Source: Mikania micrantha (lineage: Eukaryota > Streptophyta > Magnoliopsida > Asterales > Asteraceae). From it: a DNA stretch of 64,000 nt. Where the stretch lies: assembly GCA_009363875.1 (NCBI GenBank), contig CM018686.1:2294001-2358000 (forward strand), given 5' to 3'. Positions within the stretch are counted from its first letter, which is position 1, and each line of letters begins with the position of its first letter. The notes below the pieces were generated by a model. The model was not told the origin of the DNA and made no database searches. It saw only the letters and a program-made list of their open reading frames with translations. The translations under genes and the position numbers were made by a program. Below are positions 43,194 through 55,523 of this stretch, in pieces.

Positions 43194-43349
43194 AATTGCT
43201 CTTCTTTGTCTTCGGTAATACTGTAATGGCGAATTCTCGATCCAGTCCTTCGAATCGAGCGATCGAGGGTTGTCTTCCTACGCGACTCCTTCCACTGATC
43301 CTGATTTCTTCGCCAATTTCATCCAATTTCAGAGAATTCGAGCACCTTG

Positions 43350-43362
43350 CTCTGATACCACT
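43350..43362 (-). other. Primer-binding site of copia element 1
   Basis: On the minus strand tggtatcagagc follows the 5' LTR, matching initiator tRNA-Met. Confidence 0.88.
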
Positions 43363-43569
43363 TGTTGGATGGTATCCGAATTTAACAGAAATTAACAATC
43401 AAACACACAATTTTCAGAAATCGATCCTTTGATCTCTTTTTTATTTCTCTCTGCTTGCGAACAAATACAGAGAATTGACTATTTATAGTCAATTATTACT
43501 TACAACAGAAAACAAACTTTGTAACTAACTACGTAACAACTTTTTTTCAATTACAAGATTAAGCTAACA
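43363..43569 (-). repeat. 5' LTR of copia element 1
   Basis: 207 bp; on the minus strand a TATA-like tgactataaatag lies near 43485. Unusually short for a copia LTR but in the known range. Confidence 0.93.
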
Positions 43570-44981
43570 TAGTCCCTATAACTTTTAAGATAACATTCAC
43601 CCTAACTTTTAAGTCTAAATATGATGCCCAGGAAAGGAACTGTTGTTGCTTCTAATCATACTGATAAACAAAAATAACAAAAAGAGGTTTGGTATCTTAA
43701 ATAAGCATGATTTTATATATATATATATATATGACATAGTTCAGACATTACACGATATATATATAATCAATTATGTCAGTTAGAATGGAAAGATGAAATG
43801 AAATTAGTCATTACGTTGGAATGAAAAGAAACGTGTTTGGTTACCACATAGGAATAGAATGCATCATTCCATAAGGAATGTGATTCATTTACTTTTGATG
43901 ATTTTCATTCCTTGGAGTAGAGGTGTTTTTTTCATTCCTTCTCTTGAAGGAATGATCCAATCAATGACCCGACTCATGTCCAAGACCATGATCCGATCCA
44001 TGACCAAAACCATGAGCCGACCCTTAACCTGACCCATGATCCGAACCATGACACAAAACATGACGTGAACCATGACCTGAACCATAAGGTGAACCATGAT
44101 TCGAACCATAACACGACCCATGACCTGCACCATGACACGAACAATGACCCAAACCATGCTCGAACCATGACCCGATCCATGACTCAAAAAATTACATGTC
44201 CCTTGTTTCAAACAATGACTCGACCATGAACCGATCCATGATCGAACCATGAGCTAAACAATAACCGATCGATGGTCTGAACCATGACTCAACCCATGAC
44301 AAAAAAACCTGACCTACGACCCGACCCATGACTCGAACAATGATTAAAACCATGACTTGACTCATAAATTGTATTATATTCCTTCATCTTCTCATATCTA
44401 CCAAACAATAAGAAGTAATGAATCACAAGAGGTAATCAAACAAGATAATGAAATGGTAATAATTCATTTCCTTCTCACGTCCATTATATTCCCTTTTCCA
44501 TTCCATTCCCCCGCTCATTCCATTCTTTCATACCAAACATACCCTAAAAGTTTCATTAACTATCAACAAAAACAAATAAACAACCGAACTAACATTCTTG
44601 ACCAATGACCATTTTATCCTGTTATTTCTTAGACACTAAAACATATAACATAACGCTATGGAATTGTCTAACATAGTCTCCGCACCCCATTCATACACAT
44701 AATATGTACAAATAATTAAAACATAAGTTTTGACCCGTTAAGGATTTCACATGATGAAAAAATCATCATTTTTTTCTCTTGAACTTTCTTCAACAGCTCT
44801 TGCCATTTTATGAATAATTTATGCAACCATCATAACATCTGGAACGTGCACTGCAGCCCTGCCCCGTGTATAGAGTCACGCTCCGTCACTGATTGTTTAC
44901 ATTTTTGTTTTGTAGATTTCAAGATACCAATGAGTTGAAACGTTATGAAGAAAAAGAGAGAGTGAGAGAGAGAGCATGATT
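43570..44981. other. Intergenic with microsatellite and a minisatellite-bearing MITE remnant
   Basis: An (AT)n run lies at about 43711-43732. From about 43790 to 44555 the ends carry complementary gttggaatgaaa / ttccattc-type blocks, like a MITE. 44600-44970 shows nothing recognisable apart from a gagaga tract next to copia element 2. Confidence 0.45.
43965..44370. repeat. 12-bp minisatellite (accatgacccga-type)
   Basis: About 30 degenerate units of ccatgacccgaa and close variants in tandem. The multiple-of-three period makes open frames on the minus strand with Met-Val repeats (MVRVMVQVM), which are not a real protein. Confidence 0.88.
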
Positions 44982-45409
44982 TGAAAAATTAAATATTTAC
45001 AATATGACCCTCATGATTATTTAACTAATTAGATCAATTACTTAATTACCCCTAGCAGATATATAATTATTTGATGGACGTAATTATCCTTATTTATCCT
45101 AATTAGGGTTTACCCTTGGGTGTATATAAATAGAGACTAATTGGCTCATAATCAAGGTTACTGACTCTAAACATCATCACACACGAATCCTCCTCATTCT
45201 CCAGAGAATTCATGAACCTGACCGAGCGTTCTCATCTCATCTCCATCCTCACCGTACACCCTAAACGGGAGCCTGATCGGATAGTCGTCTCAGGAATCAT
45301 GTCTGGAATCAACAACGCATTCACTGGATTCACAGGTTTCATCTAATCTCTATTTCATTATTGATTTCATGTTCGTCTCTAAATCTGAATCAAAGGAATC
45401 GATCCAACA
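44982..45409 (+). repeat. 5' LTR of copia element 2
   Basis: Contains a TATA box (gtatataaatag, about 45121-45132). Followed by a degenerate primer site, tggcattagagag, at 45412-45424. Confidence 0.88.
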
Positions 45410-46518
45410 TGTGGCATTAGAGAGATATGTTGTTTAATCGATTCCTAATCACGAAATTGGTACAAAATCCAAAAACGTTTTACAAAAATGAGTATGAACA
45501 GTGGGTCGTTTTTCGAAAAACCTTAAAACTGCTTCGTTTTTCGTAAAAACATGAATCTGGTGCGTTTTTCGTAAACCTAAAAATTTTCGGACTTAAACTT
45601 ATTCAAAATTAATGTACACGTTTTTAAGAGTACTCGAAATTTGGTGTACTCGAAATTTTAAGTACTCGAAATTTTGAGTATTCGAAATTTAAAATACTCG
45701 AAATTTAAAGTACCTTAAATTACATTTAATTTTAAGTGTACTCGAAATTTTGAAGTTCACGAAACTTAAGTGTACTCGAAACTTAAAAGTTCACGAAATA
45801 AGGTACTCGAACAACTGTACTCGAAAATCTAAGAGTACTCGAAATCTAAGTGTACTCGAAAATTTGAAAGTACTCGAAATTTCGAGTACATAACCATTTT
45901 CGAATACATGACTATTTTCGAGTACATAACTATTTTCGAATACATAACTATTTTCGAGAACATTACTGACTTCGGTAACTCTACAAAACCTTAAAAATAC
46001 AAAATCTGCTTAAACTCAACAACAAGTGTTTCACTTCTGCCCAAAGGTGATGTGCTACATCTTATTATTTGAGTCTTATTAAGCATTGTCACTTACTTGT
46101 GTATATCATTAAACATTAGATATCATTTTGCCTAAAAGCATGTATGTCTCACTTCTGCCCAAAGGTGATGTGTTACATATATGTTTGCAAACTTAACATG
46201 TGCATAATGCTTATAATGTCTCACTTCTGCCCAAAGGTGATGTGTTACATTCCTAATGCACATTTTATTTTCTAACTAAACTGTTCCTAATACTTAAATG
46301 AATGGTTATTAACCAAAGTGAAACCCATTTGTTTAAGTAGAACCTAATCTAGTCTATTAATTTGATGTTATAGTAGACTCTTTATCACAGTTTCATTACT
46401 ACAATGGTCCTTATACATGCTTGCCTTAAATCTAAGTTACCCTATAAGACCACTCTAAGTTCTTATATAGCCTTAGTATATTACTCTTTCTCATCTAATT
46501 CAATTCACAGCTCCCAGT
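45410..46518 (+). other. Leader of copia element 2 with two internal repeat families
   Basis: 45630-45960 is packed with variants of gtactcgaaattt. Then three near-identical 30-bp copies of tcacttctgcccaaaggtga plus tgtgttacat occur at 46031-46060, 46149-46178 and 46221-46250. No ORF is supported. Confidence 0.85.
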
Positions 46519-49500
46519 ATGGGAATTGAAACCCTTACTGGTGTGAACTACTCTGCTTGGAAAGATTCACTGATGCTAACTCTTGGGATCATGGAGTTTG
46601 ACTATGAACTAAGAGATCCTGCACCTCCTGCCCTTACTGATAAGAGCACTGCTGAAGCTAAGTTGCTACATGAGAAATGGGAGAAGGCTAATCGGATGGC
46701 TCTCATGTTTATCAAGAACTTCATTAGCCCAATCATCAGAGGAGCCATTCCTGACTTGAATAATGCAAAGCCTTATCTTACTTCTGTGGAGGAGCAATTT
46801 AAAGGAACCTCCAAGGCACATGCTAGCACCCTAATCATGAAACTGGTGTCTACAAAATATGACGAAGTCAGTGGCATTCGTGAGCACATCATGATAATGA
46901 ACGACATGGCCCGTAAACTTAAGGGATTAGACATGGAGATGAGTGATGGTTTCTTAGTCCACTTCATCATGACTTCTCTTCTTGCATCTTATGAGGCTTT
47001 CAAGGTCAACTACAACACTCAAAAAGATAAGTGGTTGATGAATGAGTTGATTGCAATGTGCGTACAAGAGGAAGAGCGTTAGAAGCTTGACAAACCTGAT
47101 GTTGCTTACCTGATGGCTACTGGTTCAAAGAAAAGGAAGAACAATACTGATAAGGATGCTTCTAAAGTCCCTAAGTCCAATGCAGGTGCTTCCTCCGGCT
47201 CTAACAATTCCAAAGGCAATCCTTACTGCAACTTATGCCGAAAGGTAGGACATAAGCAGAAAAATTGCCCTAACTTCAAGGAATGGCTGGTTAAGAGAGG
47301 TAATCATCTCAATATGATAATCGAGTCCTTTAATTTAAATGTTCCAACTAACACATGGTGGTTTGACTCTGGTTCTATGGTTCATGTGACCAATTCTACT
47401 CAAGGATTCCTTACAATCTGAAGGCTGGAAAGAAACCAAAGAACGCTTAAGCTTGGGGATGGAAATGAACTATCTGTTGCTGCCGTGGGAACCTTAGAAT
47501 TAATAATGAAAACCGGTCTATGTATTAAACCTGATGATACCTTATATATTCCTGAAATTTCTAGGAATCTTGTATCTGGACCAAAGTTAGACATGGATGG
47601 TTTTTATGTTTCTCATGGTAATGGCAGACTTACTATTAGTTATAATTCTCAAGTATTTGGTACTGGTCTTCTGGATGGTGGTCTCTATAAATTAGAACCA
47701 GATGATAATTTCTCTAGGTCTTTGTTGTGATATAACATTAATGAGAACTCAACAAAGACTAAAAGAAAAAGAGACTTAGAAACTCCATCCATGTTATGGC
47801 ATGAACGTTTAGGCCACATTTCATGGGATCGCTTATCTCGACTAGTGAAGGATGAAGTTTTACCTTCTCTTGATTTCAATGATTTTGGAACATGTGTCAA
47901 ATGCCTTAAAGGCAAAATGACAACAACAACTAAGAAAGGTGCCACTAGGAGTTCTAATTTATTAGAAATTATTCACACCGACATTAGTGGCCCTTACACC
48001 ATTGCTGGACTAACGGGAAAAACTTCTTTTATCACTTTTATTGATGATTATTCTCATTACATGTACTTGTGTCTAATCAAGGACAAATCTGAATCACTTA
48101 AACTTTTAAAGATTATAAAACTGAAGTTGAAAATCAACTAGATTTTAAAATAAAAGTTGCGAGATAAGATAGAGGAGGTGAATATTATGGTAGACATACT
48201 GATGTGGGTCAGGCTCCTGGTCCATTTTATGAGTTTTGTAAAGGCCAGGGGATCGTGAACCAATACACCATGCCCAGTACTCCTCAACAAAATGGTGTTT
48301 GCCGAAAGGAGAAATAGAACGCTAATGAACATGGTGCGCAATATGTTAGCCAACTCAGGTTTACCCTCATTCCTCTGGACCGAGGCCTTAAAGACAACAG
48401 TCCATATACTTAATAGAGTTCCTTCGAAATCTGTCCCTAAAACTCCTTATGAACTTTGGACAGAAAGGAAACCTAGTCTTAGATATATGAAAGTACGGGG
48501 CTGTCTTGCCGAAGCTAAACTCTATAATCCCTTCTTAAAGAAGCTTCACATGAAAACTGTTACATGTTACTTTATCGAGTATCCCGATCACTCAAAGGGT
48601 TATAGATTTTATTGTCCTTCCCATGTCACTCGAATTGTAGAAACAAAGCATGCTCATTTCCTTAAGGATTCTAAGGTCAGTGGGAGCAGCGAAAATCCTG
48701 ATTCTGATTTGCAAGAAGTACAAGACGCGAGGGGGAGACACTCGTTGGCTAACTTACCTCTGATCACTCCTCTTGTACACCATGCTACTCTGAACTTCAC
48801 TGCACCTACTCCGACATAATCAGGACTCATTACTGCTCCAAATGTTACCAAGAATGAAGGCACCTCATCTGATCAACATCAACACAATACTAGCCATGCT
48901 GAACCTGCTAATCAACTCAGGAGGCCATCTAGGCCTAAAATGCCTACTAACTTTGATGATTATGTAACCTACCTTAGTGAAGCTGAAATGGATGCTGGAA
49001 AGTTTATTGATCCTACTCTTATCATGAAGCCATTACTAGTGATCAGTCGTCTGAATGGAAGATTGCTATGACTGATGAGTTTGATTCCATGAAGAAAAAC
49101 GATGTTTAGGATTTGGTAGAACTACCTAACGGAGTAAAACCCGTAGGATGTAAATGGGTGTTCAAAACAAAACTGGATCTGAATGGGAACATTGAACGCT
49201 TCAAAGCAAGATTGGTTGCAAAAGGTTTCACTCAGAAAGAGGGAATTGACTATCAAGAGACATTTTCTCCTGTCTCTCGTAAAGATTCCTTAAGGATCGT
49301 GATGGCCCTCGTAGCTCATTTCGATCTAGAGCTGCATTAGATGGATGTCAAAACTGCTTTCCTAAACGGCGACTTGTACGAAGACGTGTTCATGAAACAG
49401 CCTAAGGGCTTCATGCCTGAAGGTCAAGAGCATTTAGTCTGCAAGATAAAGAATAAATTTACGGGTTGAAGCAAGCCTCACGACAATGGTATCTAAAGTT

Positions 49501-50584
49501 TGATGAAGTGATAAAGAAGCACGGTTTCCTAAAGAATCAAGTGGATCAATGCACCTACCTCAAGATGAGTGGGAGCAACTTTACTATACTTGTCCTTTAT
49601 GTTGATGACATTCTTTTGGCAAGTAATAACTTATATATGTTGCATGAGTCGAAGCGCTTACTTTCGCATAATTTCGACATGAAGGATCTCGGAGAGGCCT
49701 CTTACGTTATTGGCATCGAAATACACCGAGATAGGGTCATTGGACTTTTGGGTTTATCTCAAAAGGCTTACATTGAACGGGTCCTCACACGCTACAACAT
49801 GCACAACTGCTCTCCCTATGTAGCTCCAGTAGTTAAAGGAGATGTCTTTGGTTCATTTCAATGTCTAAAGACTGAGGCTGAAAAGGCGCAAATGAGAATG
49901 ATACCTTATGCATCAGTAGTCGGGAGCCTTATGTATGCTCAAGTCTGTACTCGTCCTGATATCGCTTACATTGCTGGAATGCTTGGCCGTTATCAAACTA
50001 ATCCTGGCCTTGATCACTGTAAAGAAGGTAAGAAAGTACTTAGATATCTTCAAGGGACAAAAGACTTTAAACTGACTTATAGAAGAAGTGATAATTTGGA
50101 AGTGGTTGGTTACTCTGATTCTGACTTTGCTAAAGGCAAAGATGACAAGAAATCCACTTCGGGGTACAGATTTATGTTAGCAGGCGGACCGATCTCATGG
50201 AAGAGTCATAAGCAGCAGCTGACAACAACCTCAACTATGATAGTTGAATATGTTGCAGTGTACAATGCAACCTGTCATGGAATGTTGTTGAGAAACCTTT
50301 TCGCTGGACTCAAATTCGTTAATTCTATCTCTAGACCATTGAAGCTTTACTGTGATAACTCAGCAGCCGTTAACTTCTCGAACAGTAACAGTTCGACCGG
50401 TTCTGGTTTATATCTTGATACAAAGGTCTTGTTCGTTCGTTCGCGAGTTGAGGAAAATAACCTTTGTATTGAATATTTAAGTACTAAAGTTATGCTTGCG
50501 GATCTGATGACTAAAGGTCTCTCACCTAAAATATTCGAAGAACATGTTTCGAAGATGGGCTTATGTAAAGACCTTATTGCATAA
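46519..50584 (+). pseudogene. gag-pol of copia element 2, broken
   Basis: Gag starts at 46519 (MGIETLTGVNYSAWKDSL) and is cut by TAG at 47080-47082. The zinc knuckle CNLCRKVGHKQKNC, protease WWFDSGSMVHVTN, pre-integrase LWHERLGHISWDRLS and integrase IHTDISGPY follow in pieces, broken by stops or frame changes at about 47421, 47730, 48141, 48819, 49080-49110, 49340 and 49455. RT begins GCKWVFKTKLDLNG; the best-preserved piece, 49466-50584, keeps RT YVDDILLASN and RNase H (GYSDSDFAKGKDD, with the usual Glu region altered to TMIVEYVAV). It cannot make a full polyprotein. Confidence 0.92.
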
Positions 50585-50896
50585 TGTACTTACTTATGAT
50601 TAATGAAATTTCCTCACTTATTTGATTTGTTTGTCTCTAAATATATGTTTATGCATGCTTAATGACATATAGACACTAATAACACAAATCATTCGTTAAA
50701 GGGCTTACTTGTTAATTGATCCTAACTTAAGTTTTAAATTTGTATTGTAGTATGATTAATGGGGGTCTTGAATTTAATAACTTTTCAATGACTGTATTTC
50801 TATGCTATGTTTATAATTTAGAACTAAAATGAGTATTATCAATCTGCAGACTTATTTAATGCTCATAATAAATAATCACTTGGCCAAGTGAGAGAA

Positions 50897-51333
50897 TGTA
50901 AGATTAAATATTTACAATATGGCCCTCATGATTATTTAACTAATTAGATCAATTACTTAATTACCCCTAACAGATAGATAATTATTTGATGGACGTAATT
51001 ATCCTTATTTATCTTAATTAGGGTTTCCCCGTGGGTGTATATAAATAGAGACTAATTGGCTCATAATCAAGGTTACTGACTCTAAATATCATCACACACG
51101 AATCCTCCTCATTCTCAAGAGAATTGGTGAACCTGACCGAGCCTTCTCATGTCATCTCCATCCTCACCGTACACCCTAAACGGGAACCCAATCGGATAGT
51201 CTTCTCAGGAATCATGTCTGGAATCAACAACGCTTTTACTGGATTCACAGGTTTCATCTAATCTCTATTTCATTATTGATTTCATGTTCGTCTCTAAATC
51301 TGAATCAAATGAATCAAAGGAATCGATCCAACA
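50897..51333 (+). repeat. 3' LTR of copia element 2
   Basis: Starts tgtaagattaaatattt after ccaagtgagagaa, a weak polypurine tract; TATA box at about 51038-51049. Confidence 0.88.
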
Positions 51334-51399
51334 TGATAAAACTAATATCTGATCATTTCTCTATTTAATTTCGTAAATGTATTGGCTTTTTGTAGTACG

Positions 51400-54085
51400 T
51401 ATTGAGGCATGCACCCTTATGTGTATGGGAATGTCACCCATATACGTACGGGCGACGCCCATACACGTTCAACATTTAAAATGGTAGTTGGCATCCGTTA
51501 TGGCTGGTTGGGGCGTATAATTTCGACGAGTGCCCGCATATCAGGTTTGGGTGCCTGAACGGTTTAGAGTTTTACGTTCCGGCTCCTGTAACAGTCAAGT
51601 GATTTTGTGCTATTAGAATAAATTATTAGTGAAACAGATAATCAGTCGGATCACATCCTACTGGCTCCGTAATAATTTTGATCGGAGATTGAGAGTTGGA
51701 GGCAAGGAGGCATGGACAGCTGTTCATCGGAGGAAAACTGGGAAATATGATCGGATTCAATCGATTAGAAGACCAGCGGACTTTTCTGAAACAACATTCT
51801 TCGTTTCCAACTTACCGGAAGGCATCTCGGATGAAAGGTTTAAGGAGCTATTCAAGGATGTCGGTGTTCAAACGGATGCGTATCTGGCAAGAAAAAGAGA
51901 ATCTAATGGGCGTTTCTGGATAATTCTTGGTGATTTCAATGAAGTTCGATGCAGTGATGATCGCCTCAACTCAGAATTTAATTACAGAGGTGCCATGGCC
52001 TTTAATGACTTTCTATATAAAGCTAGGGTTGTTCATAACCTCTTAAGCATTCAGACTTAGGGTTACCTCTTAACCATTCAGAAGTTATGAACCATATTAC
52101 CAACCTCTTAACCATTCAGACTTAAGGATAATTTTTAACCATTCAGATGCTATGAACCATTAAGAGGCTACCAAACGGGGCCTCAATGAATATAAGATGG
52201 GTGGTAAAAAATTCAATTAAATGTCGACTGATGGAAAAAATTCAGTAAGAGTTATGTCTCCCTAGAAAATGGTCAGACAGTGTATCTATCAGTCACAAGG
52301 TTAAATTTTGGTCCCCTCCATTTAAATTCTACTCATCCTGGTTATCCAAGGCGGAAGTTAGAGAAATTGTAACAAAAGAGGCGTCAAATGAGAGTATTCA
52401 TGGTCCTCCTGACTTAGTGCTGATGACTAAGCTTAGAAACACTAAAGCTCAATTAAAAATTTAAAACAATGGAAAAAATCTCAAATGGAGATTGAAGACG
52501 CCCAACTGAATTCTCTAATGAATAAATGTAATTACTTCGAATCCTTGGCCGAACTAGGACTCATTGCTGAGCCGGAGAGAAGGAAATGAATGAATAGCTT
52601 GAAAAATATTAAAGAAATTGAAAGCAGCAGGATCCAATATCTAAATCATAAATCAAGACTGAGGTGGGTGGTTGATGGTGATGAAAACACGTCTTTCTTC
52701 CATGGAATCATTCAATCTCATACGGCTACCAATCGAATCAATAGGATGAACCTTAATGGGTTATGGTGCATTAATCCGGAGGAGATTAAAAGAAAGACAT
52801 GTTATTTCTTTAAATTCAAATTCAAGGAACCACTACAACAAAGACCAGAAACTAGATTAGAAAACGTCAAAAAATTAGCCAACTGGGAATCGAAGTCAAT
52901 TTCAGGCCCCTTCACCTTGGAGGAAATCAAAAAAGCAGTGTTGGAGATAGGTGATGAGAAGGCCCCGGGTCCAAATGGTTTCAACTTTGCCTTCTTCAAA
53001 CAGTATTGAGATCTTTTCAATTTGATTTCCTTAAAATGTTCGAAAATTTCTATGAACATGGGGTAATTAGTGATGGATGTGGATCTTCTTTTCTCCATTT
53101 TATTCCCAAAACAAATGACCCACAATCATTCAATGACTTCCGACCAATAAGTCTGTTAGGATGTATTTCAAAGATAATTTCAAAAAGTTCTATCTAATCG
53201 GATGTGGGTGGTTATTGGCTCGGTCATTTCAGAATGTCAAATGGCACTCTTAGCTTGAAGAAACATTTTAGACGGGCCTCTAATTATGAACGAGGCAATT
53301 GCATAATCAAAAAAGGTAAAGAGGAAGATGATGTTTTTTAAGATTGATTTTGAAGAAGCCTTTGATAGTATCTCCTGGTCTTTTATTGATTCGATTCTAC
53401 AACAAATGAATTTCTCAACACGATGGAGAATATGGGTATTAGGTTGTTTTAAGTCCTCCAGGGCTTTGGTGCTCATTAATGGTGATCCATTTAAAAAATT
53501 TTCATGTCATAGAGGAGTAAGGCAAGGGGATCCACTATCCCCTTTTCTATTTATCATCGCTATGGAGGCATTTAACTGCATTCTGAATAAGGTTATGGAT
53601 AGTGGAATTTTTCATGGTATCCAATTACCTAATGGAGGACCTTACTTATCTCATTTAATGTATGCTGATGACCTGGTATTGATTGGGGATATGTCATTAC
53701 TGAACATTACGAACTTGGCCCGTATTTTGCGAATTTTTAATTTGGTTATGGGGCTTAAGGTAAACTTGAGAAAAAGTTGCTTATTTTGAATCAATGCTGA
53801 AAATGTGGATGTGAATTCGGTTCGGTGCAAAACAGTTTGCCATTATATTATTTCTCATTATACAGGGAACTGATGGGAGCTATTTAAAAATTGGAGAGAT
53901 AAGATGAAATTTCTTTTGGGGAGGCTCAACATAAAAAAGGAAAATCCATTGGGTGGGTTGAGAGTGTAATAGTACAAGTGAAGAGAAGGAGGGGCTGGGA
54001 GTTGGATGCCTCCAAGATATGAACATTAGGTTACTTGCAAAGTGGCGGTGGAGGTATAAAATGGAACCCAAAAAGTTATTCTAAG
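51400..54085 (+). pseudogene. L1-type LINE, internally deleted
   Basis: 51629-52060 encodes an RRM-type ORF1 start (TFFVSNLPEGISDERFKELF, then YLARKRESNGR) that runs straight into an endonuclease fragment of ORF2 (FWIILGDFNEVRCSDDR), so several kb between them are lost. The RT region follows in pieces: SRLRWVVDGDENTSFFH near 52660, EKAPGPNGFNFAFFK near 52960, FFKIDFEEAFDSISWSFID near 53335, RQGDPLSPFLF near 53520 and the catalytic YADDLVLIGD near 53660. Stops and frameshifts are frequent. 51400-51628 is probably its 5'UTR. The 3' end is near 54085 with no clear poly-A. Confidence 0.85.
52027..52185. mobile_element. Small MITE inserted in the L1 LINE
   Basis: Repeats of cctcttaaccattcaga and atgaaccatta end in ggctaccaaacggggcc, a common terminus of plant hAT-type MITEs. 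The insertion interrupts the endonuclease frame after its conserved block. The left end and target duplication are not resolved. Confidence 0.55.
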
Positions 54086-54087
54086 TC

Positions 54088-54368
54088 TGTTTGTATTCGA
54101 TCACTCAACTCGTAAACTTGCGGAATCCGTAAACGTGTCGATGTGTGTGTGTGAGAGTATGAAGAAGACAATGTGAATGATATTAATTCTCATTGAATCA
54201 AGATCTGATTACAAGACTTCTAATAAGATGAATGAAATGCAAAGTCTCTCTACAATGTTTCTCTCTCTAGATTCAAATAAGGTCTTAATAGTGTGAGTGA
54301 AGTTCACCTTACAAAATTAAACACATGCCTATATATAGGCAACTAGTATCGATATCAATGGTAATACC
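54088..54368 (-). repeat. Truncated LTR (copia-like), minus strand
   Basis: On the minus strand it has a TATA motif (gcctatatataggc, about 54331-54344), a leader with attaatatcattcac, and ends in acaaaca. It is cut at 54368 by the TR-GAG array; its other part should lie beyond the window. Confidence 0.5.
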
Positions 54369-55403
54369 TGTAACATCTGTGCCGGAACCGTCACCGGAAC
54401 AGTAAATTCCACAGTGAAGTGCACAGTAACTCAGATACACGCTACACGAGGCTATGTTAATACTATGTACACCGGAGGCTTAACACTAAACTATTATGAG
54501 ATTATCTGAAATCTGATTTAAAACCTTAGGGTTTAACAGTCAGAAACACATCAGATAACCCTGAACAAGTACACATATGTTTGATTTGATGCTATTATGT
54601 ATAAACGTATGCGAGGATTAACAGAACAAAACCATAACAGTTGTTGTTACAGAATGTTAAACAGACGAACTATTCGTATAGGTGACGATCTGTACGAATA
54701 GATCTGAAGGTTTAATGATCCGGAATGATAACTGGAAAGTAGAAAACAAGATCAGAAAGTGAAACGTACGATCGTTTTCGTGCAGTTAGCGCTCTGCACG
54801 AAGACGCGCGTAAGTGACGATTTCTGATGAAACGATAACGATAAACGATTCGAACAATAATAAAGTTAAGGAAATAAAGTATTTCCTGTTTTACAATTTT
54901 GAAACTCATCATAAATAAACTCAAAACAAAACTATTTTAAATTTCAAGCGCGTAAAACAAAATACGCGAGAAATGAAAGAAACGCGTATTAATAATAAAT
55001 TACGTTAATTCGTTTAAGAATAATAATATTTAACATATTTATAAAAAATAATTACTTACCAAATATTTAAAATGAATTCTTTTAATTAATTACGTAAAAA
55101 AAAAATACGCGTGAATTCCGGATACGCAACCGAATTACGAACCGAGCAACCAAAATGAACCCGAACACCCCGTGGAGTATAAAAACTTTAAAATGAAAGT
55201 TTTCTTTCATTTTCCATCTCTCCCACCTCTCTCTTTCACCCATTCCCGGCCACCACCACACCACCACCAAAAACCACCTTCTCTCCTCCATATCTTGGTC
55301 GTTTCTCAACGAAAATGGGCGTTCTTGGTGTCCACGCGTAGCCCTTAATCTCCTCTACACGAAAGTACAAAGGATCTGTTCCAAAATCCACTGAAATCGA
55401 AGG

Positions 55404-55471
55404 AAAGTTGGCCGGCGAAGGAGATTGAATGGCGAAGAAGTAGCAGCGAATGAGAGGGAGGGTGCTTAGGC
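55404..55471 (-). repeat. Inverted fragment of the long LTR next to gag (unit 1)
   Basis: Its complement matches 61081-61150 of the third LTR with one substitution. The left junction shares the 6 bp cgaagg in both orientations, suggesting microhomology-mediated inversion. The same fragment is in unit 2 at about 58113-58180. Confidence 0.9.
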
Positions 55472-55523
55472 GACACTGCTGAGTACCCAATTGACAAGCC
55501 AACTGAAAGATGTCATCCCAGAG

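Larger units (their letters stand above)
38813..43569 (-). mobile_element. Ty1/copia LTR retrotransposon 1, compact, 4757 bp
   Basis: Two 207-bp LTRs (38813-39019 and 43363-43569) that differ at one position I could see, and a perfect target duplication tagtc at 38808-38812 and 43570-43574. On the minus strand the order is LTR, primer site, Gag, PR, INT, RT, RNH, polypurine tract, LTR; integrase before RT defines copia. The lineage is uncertain. One frameshift aside, it looks young. Confidence 0.95.
44982..51333 (+). mobile_element. Ty1/copia LTR retrotransposon 2, degenerate
   Basis: LTRs at 44982-45409 and 50897-51333 (428 and 437 bp; the 3' copy has an extra 9-bp duplication near 51310). 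The flanks tgatt and tgata are an approximate 5-bp target duplication. The internal order Gag, PR, INT, RT, RNH is that of copia. Many stops and frameshifts and visible LTR divergence show it is much older than copia element 1. Confidence 0.9.

Noticed and set aside
43885..44250. 121-residue ORF rich in Met and Val
   Set aside because: Follows the 12-bp minisatellite exactly.
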